A DNA stretch of 64,000 bases from Diphasiastrum complanatum (taxonomy: Eukaryota; Streptophyta; Lycopodiopsida; Lycopodiales; Lycopodiaceae). The translations under genes were made by a program, and so were the position numbers. The DNA is taken from the NCBI GenBank assembly GCA_029204225.1, contig CM055097.1, forward strand, positions 49,984,600 through 50,048,599. The letters run 5' to 3'. This document shows, piece after piece, positions 34,621-46,433 of the stretch. A model generated the notes under the pieces. The model did no database searches, had not been told where the DNA came from, and saw only the letters and a program-made list of their open reading frames with translations. Each line of letters begins with the position of its first letter. Position 1 is the first letter of the stretch.

Positions 34621-36600
34621 GCTACTCATGTTAATCTAGTTTCATTCATATTGTTGCAGTTTTACATGCATTATCACGTAGTCTGTAGAAATACTCTATT
34701 ATCGAAGACAAGCAAGAGAATGGCAGTCCAACTTGTCGGAGTTGGCCGACCTATCAGGAAAACCTGACTTGGCTGACTTATCGGGGAGTCCAACTTATCA
34801 ACTCAATTGACTATCGTCAAAGATCGTTCCCGACTTCATTGACTATCGACATGACATGCTTGACTCCGAATAGTCAAAGCCTTCTCACGCCCACTTCATG
34901 TACTATGCAACTACTTGGACAATGACAACAGCCACGATCTATTCTAGATGGCGCAACGGCTCCATGCCATCATCTTGTACATACATATGCACAAATGTAA
35001 ATTGTATATAGTTGATCATTGTAATCAATTAATTATGTATGTAAGTTAATTGATGCTAGACGAGATAGGCTGATTTCATACACGCTCAAGTGCCCATAGA
35101 CGTTGAGATGACAACTTATCAGAGACAGACATAGTAGATGCTTTCAAACATTGATTTTTTCATTTCATACCGATTGTCAATATAAGCTCATAACTGTTAC
35201 AAATCGTAGTTAGCTTTGTGAGCAAATGGTTTCACCCGCTATTCTTTTGTGCTCATCTATACATTCAATCTGAATAGATTATTGTCTGGTTTTGCATTCA
35301 AATTTTGTCAATGTTGCATGCATTTCACTTTCTGTCAGACTCTCAATTTGTCTGACTATCTGCTCTTCCTCTTCCGCATAATCGCCATGCCAATATCGTA
35401 CGATATCTGGGTGATGATGATCACCACACACCCAGAGTTGACTCTACCACGAGTCATTATGATGCTGCTGCAGGAACTAATAAGAAAGAATGCACCTTTC
35501 AGTTCTGTAGAACACCTGATCAGACATATCTCGATTCTACTAACAAAGTGCACAGTTTACTTGACAAAGGATGAGAAAGAAACAAACTTGAACTCGAAAC
35601 ATTTCTATTCGTGATCAACCTCGAAGGATTCGCGAAATTTATCTTGCTTGATACTTGAAAGATTGTTAGCAACTGTGCTAACACAGAGAAAATAAAAAAA
35701 AATATTAAAACTTTGTGGCATGTGTTTTGTAAGATCACATATGAGTATCTATCAATCAACTTCAAGCCATGGCATGTGTTTTGTAAGTCCATGAGTAGAA
35801 GCTTAAATAATAATAAAATAGCTTAAACTTAGATTTAGAACTTAGACTTAGGAAAGTTAAGACTAGAAATATTTTATCTTAAGTTTTCCTAAGTTAAGAA
35901 ATTTGAAGTTCTAAATCCTAAGTTAGAAGTTCTTGAAAAGCTAGAAACAGATTAGTCCCATAAGTTAGTAGACACTTATGGAAGACCTCCTTGCCATAAA
36001 AGAAAAGGTATTTGCATTGTAACCAACACTTTTGAGATTAAGCTATCTTGCTCTCTATTTTGGAGAATTATCATTCTATGTCATTTGTGTTCCCTTTGGA
36101 AAGGTGCATAGCTTGAGGGAAGGTGCTCAGGCCTCCTCTTGCCTCCTTTTCATCGGTTTATTGTGGCATGTTCTTTATTGCTTATTTGCTTAATATTAGC
36201 CGCCATATTATTTTATTACCCTTTGAGTGTTAAGTAGAATTTAGATTAAACACCTTGTTAGTTGGATAAGCCTTAGCAAGGGTTTGTATTTTATCACCTT
36301 AGATAGTTTCATTTCCGTTTTGAGCACTAGTTGGGTAAGCCTTAGTGCTTCCGTCATTACTTCTTAGTTTCACATTTTTGTTTGAACCTTGGTAGAAACT
36401 TAAAAAGTAGACGAATCTCTACATCCCTATACTACACCTGTAATTAGATCTAGCCATCACACACACTAGAAATACTTCCAACATTGAACGAAGAATTCCA
36501 TGTATCGATGCACCAAAGTACGATGGCGAATCTGACCTAGTCCGATGTCTCTCGAAGACGACTTGAAAAGCTCCTGCGAAAATATCGACATATCTCTGCC
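34621..36600. other. Interval with LTR-like sequence and no gene
   Basis: 35100-35260 is the inverted, diverged counterpart of part of the LTR at 38640-38830 (shared GATGCTTTC...GATT, TAAGCTCATAACT, GTTAGCTT, TTGTGCTCAT in order on opposite strands). It is therefore probably the 5' LTR region of the plus-strand gypsy fragment at 36.6 kb. An imperfect foldback lies at about 35824-35930. Confidence 0.55.
35824..35930. repeat. Imperfect inverted repeat of about 100 bp
   Basis: CTTAGATTTAGAACTTAGAC... TTAGGAAA on the left pairs with TTTTCCTAAGTTAAG...GTTCTAAATCCTAAG on the right; about 25-bp arms with an indel. Possibly a MITE relic. Confidence 0.6.
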
Positions 36601-36615
36601 TGGACCTATAAAGAC

Positions 36616-37689
36616 ATGAAAGGCGACTCACCCCAAGTAGCTGTGTATCGTATTCCACTTAAACCGAGTGTGAGGCCCACTGCGAGTCGTCCATACCCCA
36701 TCTATAAGGCCAAGATCAAAGAAGAATTACAATGCCTCTTAGACGCGGGATTTATCTATGAAATTGAGCATACTGAGTGGGTCTCCCCAATTGTCATCGT
36801 CCCCAAGAAAAATGGAAAACTCCGGATCTGTGTCGATTTTAAGAAACTTAACGTTGTCACTGAATGTGATCATTTTCCACTACCTTTCAAAGAATCCATC
36901 TTAGAAAATCTACCAGGAGATGAGGCTTATTCCTTCTTAGATGGCTTTAGCGGATATAATATGATCCAAATCGCTAAAGAAGATCAACACAAGACCGCCT
37001 TTGCCATAGAATGGCGAACCTTCTGCTGGAAAGTTGTGCCTTTTGGTCTCTGCAATGCTCCTAGCACCTTCCAACGTGTTATCCAAGCGACCTTTTCTCA
37101 GCAGATGGGCGATACCTTAGAAGTTTACTTGGACGATTTAGGAGCACATTCCGAAGAAATACGTCATCTGTCTGTGCTCAAAAAAAAATTTATCCAATGT
37201 CAACGCTTTGGTATCTCTCTTAATCCTAAAAAATGCCAGATTTGGGTAACCCATGGTATTGTGTTAGGACATATTATCTCACGAAATGGCATTGCCACTG
37301 ACCCTGAAAAGATCCTTATAATTCAAAATCTACCCGAACCGCGTACGATACGTGAAGTTTACTCCTTCCTTGGCCACGCCGACTACTATCAGTGCTTTAT
37401 TTTCGATTTCGCTAACAAAGCACGCTTAATCTACAAAGTAGTTGTAGTTCCCAAATGGAAAGATGAACAACGCATCGTCTTTAATCACCTCAAAGAAGTC
37501 CTTACCAATGCACCCATCCTCCGGGCTCCTGATTATTCTAAAGAATTCCATGTGCATACCGATGCATCCAAGTATGCCATTGGAGCAGTGCTCACCCAAC
37601 CGGGAGAATTCAAAAAGGACTATCCAATTCGTTTTCTTAGTCGACCATTTGAAAGATTTTCTTTATTCAGTTATAAAGCTGAGGGATAG
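36616..37689 (+). pseudogene. pol: Gypsy (Tat/Athila-type) reverse transcriptase and start of RNase H
   Basis: A 357-codon open frame. RT blocks in order: SPIVIVPKKNGKLRICVDFK, AYSFLDGFSGYNMIQIAKED, KVVPFGLCNAPSTFQRV and the catalytic EVYLDDLGAHSEE (YLDD intact; the usual following F is L). Then the thumb (REVYSFLGHADYYQCF) and the start of RNase H (HTDASKYAIGAVLTQPGEFK). It ends in unrelated sequence at about 37650. SFLDGFSGYN and LCNAP are typical of non-chromodomain plant gypsy elements. It is the same lineage as the minus-strand remnants at 33.5 and 41-44 kb but opposite in orientation. Gag and integrase are absent nearby. Confidence 0.88.
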
Positions 37690-38251
37690 TGGTGCATCAT
37701 ATCTTGAAAGCAAATTTTCTACAGTTGAGTTAGAGCAGGTTCGTAAGGTAAGAGCTCTTGAGTTGAAGAAAGGTGATTTGCCTTGGTATCCACTCACCTA
37801 ATATATGCTGGCAAGAGTTGTATATAATGTGAGTACTCTAACTTACTATGTCATTTAATTTTATCTACGTAAAAGGACTTATGAGTTTTGTTTGACAAGT
37901 ATTCTATGTTCACTGCTATAGATCATAGCTTGTGTTGTTTTCTAAATATATTTTTTGATGCTGGTTGTGTGTAGGGTCGAAGATCTCGCGTAGTAGTAGC
38001 CCTCCCGCTTGTCAACAAGGGTTAGAACACTGGATAGGTGCCTAACTATGAATATATGCTACTTTTAGTTAGTCCCCTACTTTTTCCCTAACTCTACCAC
38101 CACTAACACTACACACCCCTAACTCTACTCCCCTAAATTACCTTCATCATGGTTTTTGGTGAATGAGAAGAGAAGAATCGAAGAGGTTGAGAGGAGAAAA
38201 GAGAGAAAGAGAGAGATAGAGAGTGAGAGTGAGAGTGGAGGTTAGCTCAAA
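37690..38251. other. Short gene-free interval
   Basis: Contains a purine-rich GAGA tract at about 38160-38240 and a short frame (LRDSGASYLESKFSTVE...) of unknown origin joined to the gypsy RT. Nothing recognised. Confidence 0.5.
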
Positions 38252-38876
38252 TGCTCCTTATGCTTGTTAATGGAAAAACATTAACTATGGCAACCAATAA
38301 GCATGAAAATGGAAAGCAACGGAAAACACAAACAAGAACATTAGCAAGTAGTCAATAGTAATTGAGGATGTTTCTCTCCAAAAATCGGTAGAGTTTCTTC
38401 CTTCTCATTAAGCATGGAAGTTCAACTAATTTCCTTGGATGCATGCACTACTATAGTAGTAGGCGAACACAAGATTAAAGTAGAACTTTGATTGTGTGGT
38501 TGTTTGCGGAAGCAGAAGAATGTAGAGTAGACAATCAAACAAAGCAGTAAGAATGTCAAATAGGAGGACGTAGTAGCTTAAACATGGAATATTGACAAGA
38601 ACTTTGAACGCAATAAAGACAATGGTTGATTCAGATTAATGTATGGGAATACATGTTAGTTTGATGCTATGAGCACAAGACAATAGCGGCGAAACCGCAT
38701 GCTCAGGAAGCTAACGCCACTTTGTAAAAGTTATGAGCTTATTACTGACAATCAGTCTAAAGAAAGAATCGATGCATGAAAGCATCTATAGTGCCTGTCT
38801 CATTATCAGCATTGTTGATTAGATTACAATAGTTGTCTCTATATAGATATTATTTATTTACAATATGTCGGAAATA
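38252..38876 (-). repeat. Gypsy-C left LTR (about 625 bp)
   Basis: Starts TGCTCCTTATGCTTGTTAAT. The first 155 bp and the last 33 bp (GATATTATTTATTTACAATA...) match the right LTR at 45902-46433; the middle does not. The inner end lies next to a polypurine tract. Confidence 0.75.
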
Positions 38877-38899
38877 TCCCCCAACTAGACCCACGGCCT

Positions 38900-40490
38900 G
38901 AAGTAGTGTCGGTTCCTCGGCACTCTGCCGGTTTAGTAGAGAGTCTTCTTGGCCCGCCTTTGGTGCATCAGGTAGCCAGTGACATCTTCCATGAAATTTA
39001 TTCTGTCCAGTTTCTTCAAGTCCTTGGGCGTGTGAAGGGACTTGTGGACGCCTGTTAGCCAGTTTTGCTTGACCCACGCTTGGAATCTGTGCATCCAGGG
39101 ATTGCCAAGGAATGCAGCTCGGTAGTAGACTCGAGCGACTGGCAGCTGATATTCCACTTTTTCATAGGCTAGCACCTTATTTGGATCAAAGAATATGTGG
39201 GGGAGAAAATTGTCCCACTTGGTTTCAATTCCCATTAAATGCTCTAAGTCTCGGGCATAAGCGGTTGCCGGCAGACTGTTGGGTCAAGGCAGTTGAAATA
39301 TTTATTAGCAAATAGGGTGAGAGCCCTTTGGGCGTCTACATCCGTATCCAAACTGTGCTCTAATGGAATTCTCAGCCAATTGCAATTCTAGATGGTCATC
39401 TTGTCCAGAGGAGTGCCACATTCCACCCATTTGGATCATCGTGTGCATGGCAGGAAGTGCACGTTCACCCGTAGCTGTTGTAGACTTGTCACATAGGCCC
39501 TGATGGCCGCAGGGTCCCATTCAAAGAGCTGCTGGCGCCATTCAAGTTGTGGTTGGAGGGCGGGTAGTGCTTGCAGCTCGTTGCCTTTTATTATTTGCAC
39601 CGAAAATGAGATCTGTCAGCCGCTTCTTGATGACTCGTGGGGATACTTGGCTAGAAATTCATTGATTTTCTCCTCCTTGGGGCATAAGAAGGCCCAGCTG
39701 GCAGATATGGTGCGCAAGCCTCTTGATAATGAGGCTTATCCTTCCTCATGGCTATGGCTGGGGCCTGTGTCTTGGCCTTGGCCCCGCATCTCAGCACCTA
39801 TATCAGGAGGTCCTTGATCTTGTCTGCTTGACCCATGATCCTTACTTATCACCTCTGCTGCCTGTTGGCCCTGGTCCTGGCTCATACTTGCCTGTGCAGT
39901 AATAAAAAACAGGTGGCGTTGGAATCACCACTGGGGTTGGTTGGGTCTTCTTCTCCATGAATTGTTGACAAGCCTTGAGGGCTTGTTTGGCCTGAGCAAG
40001 CTCGTGAATTGCGCTTGCCTAGTATTTGTCAAACTCTGCCTGGTAGTTGTTCAAAGTTTGGTTATACACCTGCACCTGACGCCTAAAGAGATTCATCTCT
40101 GCTTGAGAGAGCGGCCTTGAGTCTGGTGCGGGTTGAGCTAACCAGGCAAGTTTTTTGCTTTGTAAGGCTTGCACCTTCGCCCCCAAGCACGTATCCTCGG
40201 TTTTATAGATTTGTAGGTGCGCCTGGAGGGGAGCAAGTCGTTGGGACGCTTCATACTGAAGCTTCCGCACCTTTGTGGAGGCATCGGTCAGCACTTTGGA
40301 GAGGCTTTGGATATACTGATTTAGGCCATCCTCCTTCTGCTGCAGCTTGGCGATCTCCCGGTGCCCGTCTTGTTCATGTTGTTGAGCTATAAGGAGCTCT
40401 TGATGTAGCTTAGTAGGTGACTGATGGTATTTCTTGCTGGATCACCTGTTTGGTGCCAGAGTCTTCAGAAGATGAGAAGGCCATGCTAGC
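38900..40490 (-). pseudogene. Second gag-like / coiled-coil region of gypsy-C
   Basis: The minus strand starts MAFSSSEDSGTKQ at about 40483, breaks frame, then continues as a heptad-rich coiled coil (SKVLTDASTKVRKLQYEASQ, 40019-40310) and later LFEWDPAAIRAYVTSLQQLR (about 39480-39530) and AYEKVEYQLPVARVYYRAAF (38933-39235). The position between a pol remnant and the left LTR suggests the extra ORF carried by some plant gypsy elements, or the gag end of a second nested copy. I do not recognise a named family. Confidence 0.5.
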
Positions 40491-41450
40491 AGTGATAGTT
40501 AAAGTGCGAAAAAAGTAGGAAAAATGGTGGAAAAGGTAAAAGGTGGTGGAAACGAGAAAAACTATGAATAACAAGTGTTGGATGGTAAGAACAGCAATTC
40601 AGAGCACAGATTTGGGTTCAGAGTATGCAGATGATGGCTTGTATGAAGTTTGGTCGCATTCAGAGAACTTGGAAAATTTGGTTGAAAATTGAGTAGAGCT
40701 TCGCTAGGAAAGGTGACAAATGACTCGAATTCAGCCCTTATATAGCAAAAATTAGAGTGCATATTAGGTGATATCCACTTTTCCTTGTTCAGTTCCACCC
40801 AAATTTTGGCAGGGACCTCCTTCACAAAATTCTAAGACCTCAGAGAAGTCTGTGAGAGTTCAGAAGGCGATTTGACTGCCCTACGAAGGTTCTACGAGGG
40901 TTCAATCCTCGCAGAAAGTGAATGCTCGCACAACTTGCTCTTGTGTTTGGATTTTCAAGATTAGACCATGTAGGCAGGCTAATTTCACTGCTGATTCCAT
41001 TTATGCCCCTTGCAAAAGTTGGTTTGATGATCTTGATGCTCTACGAAGCTTCTGAAAATTCGGCTTCTTGGAATCATCGCATACACTAAAAAATGATGTT
41101 TTTTCCATCAGTAACTCTCGCAAATATTTTCATGGATGCATCTGGGTTAGATCTAGTGACTGTCTAAGTTTCAAGAGCTATCTCTCAAGGGATCTCCAAA
41201 AATCATGAAAAAAGTGCTCTTGTAGAGTGTTTTTTGATGAGATCTTCATATTCTCTGATTTTTAACTTTTGCAAACTGGTAATCTGCTTCATCTATGTTA
41301 GATCTAACTATTGGTAGCTCTCTAAAAAATCTGATAGATATTTGGTAGCAAATCCATCAATTTTGGGTGAATTTTGCCCTTATTTTGCCATAGTTACTGA
41401 GATCAAGTCTCTGATTTGCAAATTGGGCACTTATTGGTGTAATCTAATGA
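40491..41450. other. Noncoding stretch of gypsy-C
   Basis: Contains diverged single copies of the motif that forms the tandem array at 44.8-45.6 kb (CAAAAATCATGAAAAAAGTG at about 41200, TTTGCAAACTGGTA at about 41270), suggesting an untranslated region related to the leader. Confidence 0.55.
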
Positions 41451-41451
41451 T

Positions 41452-42425
41452 CTACCTCCCTCTTGATCCTATCTGGATCTGGATCTCTCTTGGATCTTGC
41501 TGGATTTTTCTTGATCTCTCCACTGGGCATCCAAAGCGCACAATGATATGTTCATAGAGGAACTTGGTAGTGGTCCTAGCATTAGCTACTCTTACTGCCT
41601 TGGCTTCGACCCACTTGGTGAGATAGTCGGTGTCCACGATTATGTATTGAGCCTGGGTACTTCTTGCTGCAGGGTGAATTGAACCAATGTAGTCCAATCT
41701 CCACTTTTCAAATGGTGCTTGGGCTAAAACCGGACGCAGTAGGTCATAATTCAATCTTGTTGGTCTCCTTGCCCTTTGGCACACATCGCACTTCCTCAGG
41801 TACTCCTTCGTATCCTTATGAATCGTTGGCCACCAACATCCTGATTACAGGATCTTGCAAACTATAATGTCGGATGCAAAATGGCCTCCACCCATGCCTT
41901 CATGTGAAAGCGAAATGATCTGGGTGGCCTCATGAGGAAGAATACACTGCCGAAGAATCCCATATGGTCCTCTTTAGTACAATTGGCCGGCAATTAGCTG
42001 ATAAGGTCCAGCTTTCAAGATCAATTTCTGCTGATTCACCTTTGGTAGTGATTTGTCTGGTTGGCCCTGCATTAGATATTCAACTATGTCGGCAGCCCAC
42101 TCCAAAACTGTGTCTACGTAAAATAAGGCAGCATCGGCTAGCTCATCATCGGGTTGAGTGCAGCCTCCTTCTCTTTGATACGTGACACATAATCTGCCAT
42201 GTAGTGTTGTTTTCCCTTGCGAACTACTATCCGAAAATCAAACTCTAACAATAGAAGTAACCATCGAGTGATTCTCCCTGCATTGCAAGTTTTGTTAACA
42301 AGATAGAGCAAGGGTTGATGGTCTGTATAAAAAGCAAAGTGTGTGGCCATCAAGTAGTGCCGAAATTTCTTAACCGCATATATCATTGCCAGTGCTTCCC
42401 GCTCTGTGGTCGAATAATTCATTTC
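41452..42425 (-). pseudogene. pol: Gypsy-C RNase H and integrase remnant
   Basis: RNase H: MNYSTTEREALAMIYAVKKF, FYTDHQPLLYLVNK, KGKQHYMADYVSRI (42138-42422). Zinc-binding region at about 41780-41950, ending CQRARRPTR. Integrase: APFEKWRLDYIGSIHPAARS, DYLTKWVEAKAV, IIVRFGCP (41520-41784), then cut off before the catalytic Glu. Frames are broken between the parts. Confidence 0.85.
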
Positions 42426-43472
42426 TGTATCACTGAGTTGTCGGCTTGAAAATTGGATCGAAAATTCCTTTGTGTTCTCTTGGCTGGGTTAAGACTGCTC
42501 CCACTGCATACTTCGATGTGCACATGAAACTCAATGGATGAATTGGGTGGACGCAGGATTGGTGCTGAAACCAATGCATCTTTCAGCTTTTGGAAAGCGT
42601 TTAGGGCTTTCTCGTTCCAATGTGGATCCATTGTGAGTTTGTAAATTGGTCGTGCTAACTCCGCAAAATCTAGAATGAAGATCCTATAATAGTTAGCATG
42701 ACCCATAAAGATGTAGACTTCGCGGATCGTTCCTGGTGGTGGTAGATCAACAACGATCTTGACTTTTAATAGGTTCGTGGCAATCCCGTGTCTAGATACT
42801 ATATGGCCGAGAATCAAGCCACAGTGTAATCCAAAATTGACATTTTCCTGGATTCAAGGAGATCATGAAATTGCAGCATTTCTGCAGCACCTTCTCCAAA
42901 TTGGATAAGTGTTATGAGTTTGGTCCATGTATGCACTGATCATCCAAGAAAATTTTCAAAAATTTTTGCAATACTCTTTGAATGCTGCCTGCATGACTCA
43001 CTGAAAAGTGTTTGGGACATTGCAAAGTCTGAATGGCATCACCTTATAGGCATAGGTTCCCCATTCTGTGGCAAATGTTGTCTTATGTTGGTCTTGGGGT
43101 GCTATCTTCACCTGGTGGTAACCGCTGAAGTCATCTAGGAAACTGTAGGCTTCAGCCCCAGCCACTCTGTCAAGGACACTTTTTGTAAAGGGCAAAGAAA
43201 AATGATCTTTTTTTGTGACTGCATTTAGCGCCTTTAGATCCACACAGATTCTCATTTTTTCATTCTTCTTGGATACTATAAATACCCATTCTGTGTGCTC
43301 GATTTCATAAATGAAATTTGCGTCTAACAGCTTCTACAATTCCTACTTGATCAGCTCCGTGTAGTTTGGGTTGCAGCGGTAGTACCGACTCACCTTGGGG
43401 ACTGCTCAGTCCACCAAGGGTATGGTGTGTTGGATTACTGTTAGTGGAATGCCCTTCAGATCACTATAACTC
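42419..43472 (-). pseudogene. pol: Gypsy-C reverse transcriptase remnant
   Basis: MRICVDLKALNAVTKKDHFS, YSFLDDFSGYHQVKIAPQDQ, YKVMPFRLCNVPNTFQ (42998-43255), then the RT thumb VILGHIVSRHGIATN and REVYIFMGHANYYRIF (42600-42817). The YxDD segment between 42820 and 42990 is destroyed by frameshifts. Confidence 0.85.
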
Positions 43473-44460
43473 TAGGCAAAACAATCCTTATACTCCACCA
43501 ACAACGATCGTAGCCTTTTGAATTGTGTGGACGTTAACTGCTCTCCCACATGCACTGACTTTTCTTCTTCACCTGGCTCGACAAGGTTCATTGGCTGTGT
43601 TCGCGCAGGTCCCTCAAAGACTTGTTCCACTGGTGCCTGACTTTGATCAGGTTCTTGCTGGGCTTGCGACATCATAATTACCACATCGTCCAAGGTATAA
43701 TTCTTGAAAGTTTCAGGCATCTCATGAACTGGTGCTCGTCGAGATTCCTCCTTCAGCATATTGATCTTAGCCCGATTGGTCATCTTTTGATTTTCCATCA
43801 TCTGAGAAGAGGATGACGCTGTATCCGAGTTCATCCTGATTGACTTCAAGGAATCCAACACCTTCTTTTTGTCTTTTTCTGTCATATTGGTGGATTCGTC
43901 CTTGTTGTCTTTCTTCGGAACTGGTGTGACATTCACCTCGTGGTTGCGAATATTTGTCTTCTGTGATGGTTTTACTTGTTTGCCCGAGGGTATCTTTGCG
44001 TACTTTGGGACTTTTTCCAGATTGTCCTCTTCATCACTCGTTTCATAACACGATGGCACAATGATTTTTCTTTTATAGTGCGTTTGAGGTGGAAGGGTCA
44101 CCACAGGTGCATGTCGGTCTACATAGGCCAAATGCCTCCTAGCTATTTGTGAATTTCTCATTGGGCAATCTCGGCATGGATGATTAACTCCACATTGTGA
44201 ACACGAGGGATTAAATGTGATGGATTCCCTCGATGTGGACATTCAGCATAGTGGTGTTTCCCTCCGCATCCATAGCATCTTATCGAGTGCAATACACCAT
44301 CGCCTCTAAGTTGATAGGCATATACTGGTAATAGATTCCCCTTAGGATCTTCCACAAAGTAGAGTGGTAGGCTGTTAAGGTCCTCCATTGAGTTCGGTGA
44401 CATGCAAGAGGATATAACCAAAACTTTACCTTGCCACTGGTTGTTGAAGAAGCTCGTGAT
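43472..44460 (-). pseudogene. gag: Gypsy-C Gag C-terminal / pre-RT region
   Basis: Two Cys/His motifs, CYGCGGKHHYAEC (about 44250-44290) and CSQCGVNHPCRDC (about 44155-44195), then a 200-residue low-complexity linker rich in Lys, Glu and Ser, ending in LRSLLVEYKDCFA, the conserved segment just before gypsy RT. A frame change separates the knuckles. The Gag capsid domain is not recognisable upstream. Confidence 0.75.
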
Positions 44461-44794
44461 TTAGGTGGGTTTATCTGACATCCATCCTTAGGATGAGCTC
44501 CTTGTTGGCTTGATTATGCTTCTAACCATTGAACCGCTGGATCTTACTGTCGATGAACTTGTTGCTCTGTATTCTGTCCTTTCAATAAGCGCGGATTCTT
44601 GATTGGACACTTGTTTGTACTTGGATGATCTCCAAAGCAGAAGGTAAGAGTTCTTGGTGGACAGATTTGTCAGGATCTTGAAAAACTCAGTCACTTTTTC
44701 TTAAATATTTTAAAATCTAACCATTGGATCTTCACAAAAATCTCATAGTAGCCAGATCTAGGTTAGATATATCTATGAAACTCTTTGCAAAGGT

Positions 44795-45620
44795 TACTTC
44801 CCAGCAGATCTCAAAAAATCATGGAAAAAGTGTATTTTTTTGGGGGTTTCTTGCAAAATGTTTTAAGATTTTCTGGGAACAACCCCTTGCAGACTGGTAT
44901 GCACTTGTATCTAGGTCAGATTCACCCGCTCACCAAGATGCAAGAGTTAATTCCCAAGGAAACTCAAAAAATCCTTAAAAAAAGTGCTTTTTTGGGGGGA
45001 TTTTTTGCAAAATTTTAAGATCTTCTGGGACTTATAAACTTGTATCTAGGTCAGATTCACCTGCTCACAAAGCTGCGAGAGTTACTTCCCAAAGAAACTC
45101 AAAAAATCTTGAACAAAGTGCATTTTTTGAGGGTTTCTTTTTGCAAAAGTTAAAGATTTTTTGGGAACAAACCCTCGCAAACTGGTATGCACCTGTATGT
45201 GAGTCAGATTCACCTACTCACCAAGCTCCCAGAGCTACTTCCCAAGGAAACTCAAAAAATCTTGAAAAAATTTCATTTTCTTGGGGGTTTTTTGGCAAAA
45301 TTTTAAGTTTTTCTGGGAAAAAACCCTCGCAAACTGGTATGCACTTGTATCTGTGTCAGATTCATTTGCTCACCAAGCTGAATAAGTTACTTCCCTAGGA
45401 AACTCAAAAAATATTAAAAAAAGTGCATCTTTTGGGGTTTTTTGGCCAAATTTTGAGATTTTATTGGAACTAATCTTTGCAGGCTGGTATGTAGAGTCTA
45501 ATCCACTTGCTTACCAAGTTGCAAGAGTTACTTACCAAGGATACTAAAAAAATTTTGTCTGAGAAGATTCTAGGCCACTTTTTGCTCTTGGAAACCTTCA
45601 CAAGGGCACTTTTTTTGGGA
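44795..45620. repeat. Tandem repeat array, about six units of about 150 bp
   Basis: CTCAAAAAATC-type starts recur at about 44803, 44960, 45098, 45249, 45399 and 45540, each followed by a T/G-rich block, GCAAACTGGTATGCAC, GTCAGATTCAC and GAGTTACTTCCCAAGGAAAC. Units are diverged. It lies between the right LTR and gag of gypsy-C. Confidence 0.88.
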
Positions 45621-45901
45621 TCTAACTCTCGTAGACTTCTCTGTGTCCTTGTCTCAGTGAGATGGAACTCCAGAGAGCTCTGCGAAGGTTAGTTTTGAGT
45701 TTTGAATTTTATTTTTTTTACAAGGGATTTTTTTTATGGATTTTTCTCTGTTTTTTCAAAATCTATTGGGAAGTAACCTTCGCAGGCTTCTATGCAGGTC
45801 TGGGACAGTACCCTTGAGCTGCTGCCAGTCATGCGAATGTTAGTTCTTGTTGGTTTTTGAGAAATAAAAATCTGATGAGATTTTGCCTCTCTTTTTCCCT
45901 C

Positions 45902-46433
45902 TGCTCCTTATGCTTGCTAATGGAAAAACATTAACTATGGCAACCAATAAGCATGAAATTGGAAAGCAATGAAAAACACAAACAAGAACATTAGCAAGTA
46001 GTGAATAGCAATTGAGGATGCATCTCTCCAAAAATTGGTAGAGTTTCCTCCTTCTCGAAATAGAGTACAAGAGGTGCCTTTTTATAAATGGGGAAGGCCA
46101 TTGCCCCAAAATCCTATTGGATAATATACACATTGATCTTATCCATTCATCTTGGACCCAACTTGTTCTAAGTGTCTACAAAAAGTACAATAGAAATCAC
46201 AAGATTCATGTGAGTCCAAAATTGGACCCAACTCTAAAAAAGTAAAGTCTAAATTTAAAATTGACTTTGGGCCTCAAGTTTTATTTGAATTACAAAGGGG
46301 CCCAAGTCTATTATTCTATTTACATCTCAACTTGCGTGCTCATTGGGCCATGGGCTTATACGCGCTGGATGCCATGCCCTCGCAACACATTTTATTGGCC
46401 GATATTATTTATTTACAATATGTCGGGAATACA
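45902..46433 (-). repeat. Gypsy-C right LTR (about 532 bp)
   Basis: Starts TGCTCCTTATGCTTGCTAAT and ends GGGAATACA. Shares only terminal blocks with the left LTR. No tRNA primer site is obvious next to 45901. Confidence 0.72.

Larger units (their letters stand above)
38252..46433 (-). mobile_element. Gypsy-C: large decayed gypsy element with mismatched LTRs
   Basis: Minus-strand order: LTR (45902-46433), tandem-repeat leader (44795-45620), gag with CCHC motifs, RT, RNase H, integrase (to about 41520), noncoding stretch, second gag-like region (40490-38900), purine tract (GTTGGGGGA, about 38877-38886), LTR (38252-38876). Coding regions are fragmented. The two LTRs match at both ends but not in the middle, and I found no target duplication, so this may be a recombinant of two insertions. 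Confidence 0.7.

Noticed and set aside
44724-45692. Overlapping plus-strand frames with repeated peptide (QTGMHLYL...LTK)
   Set aside because: The peptide periodicity is produced by the 150-bp tandem DNA repeat, and the strand is opposite to the element.
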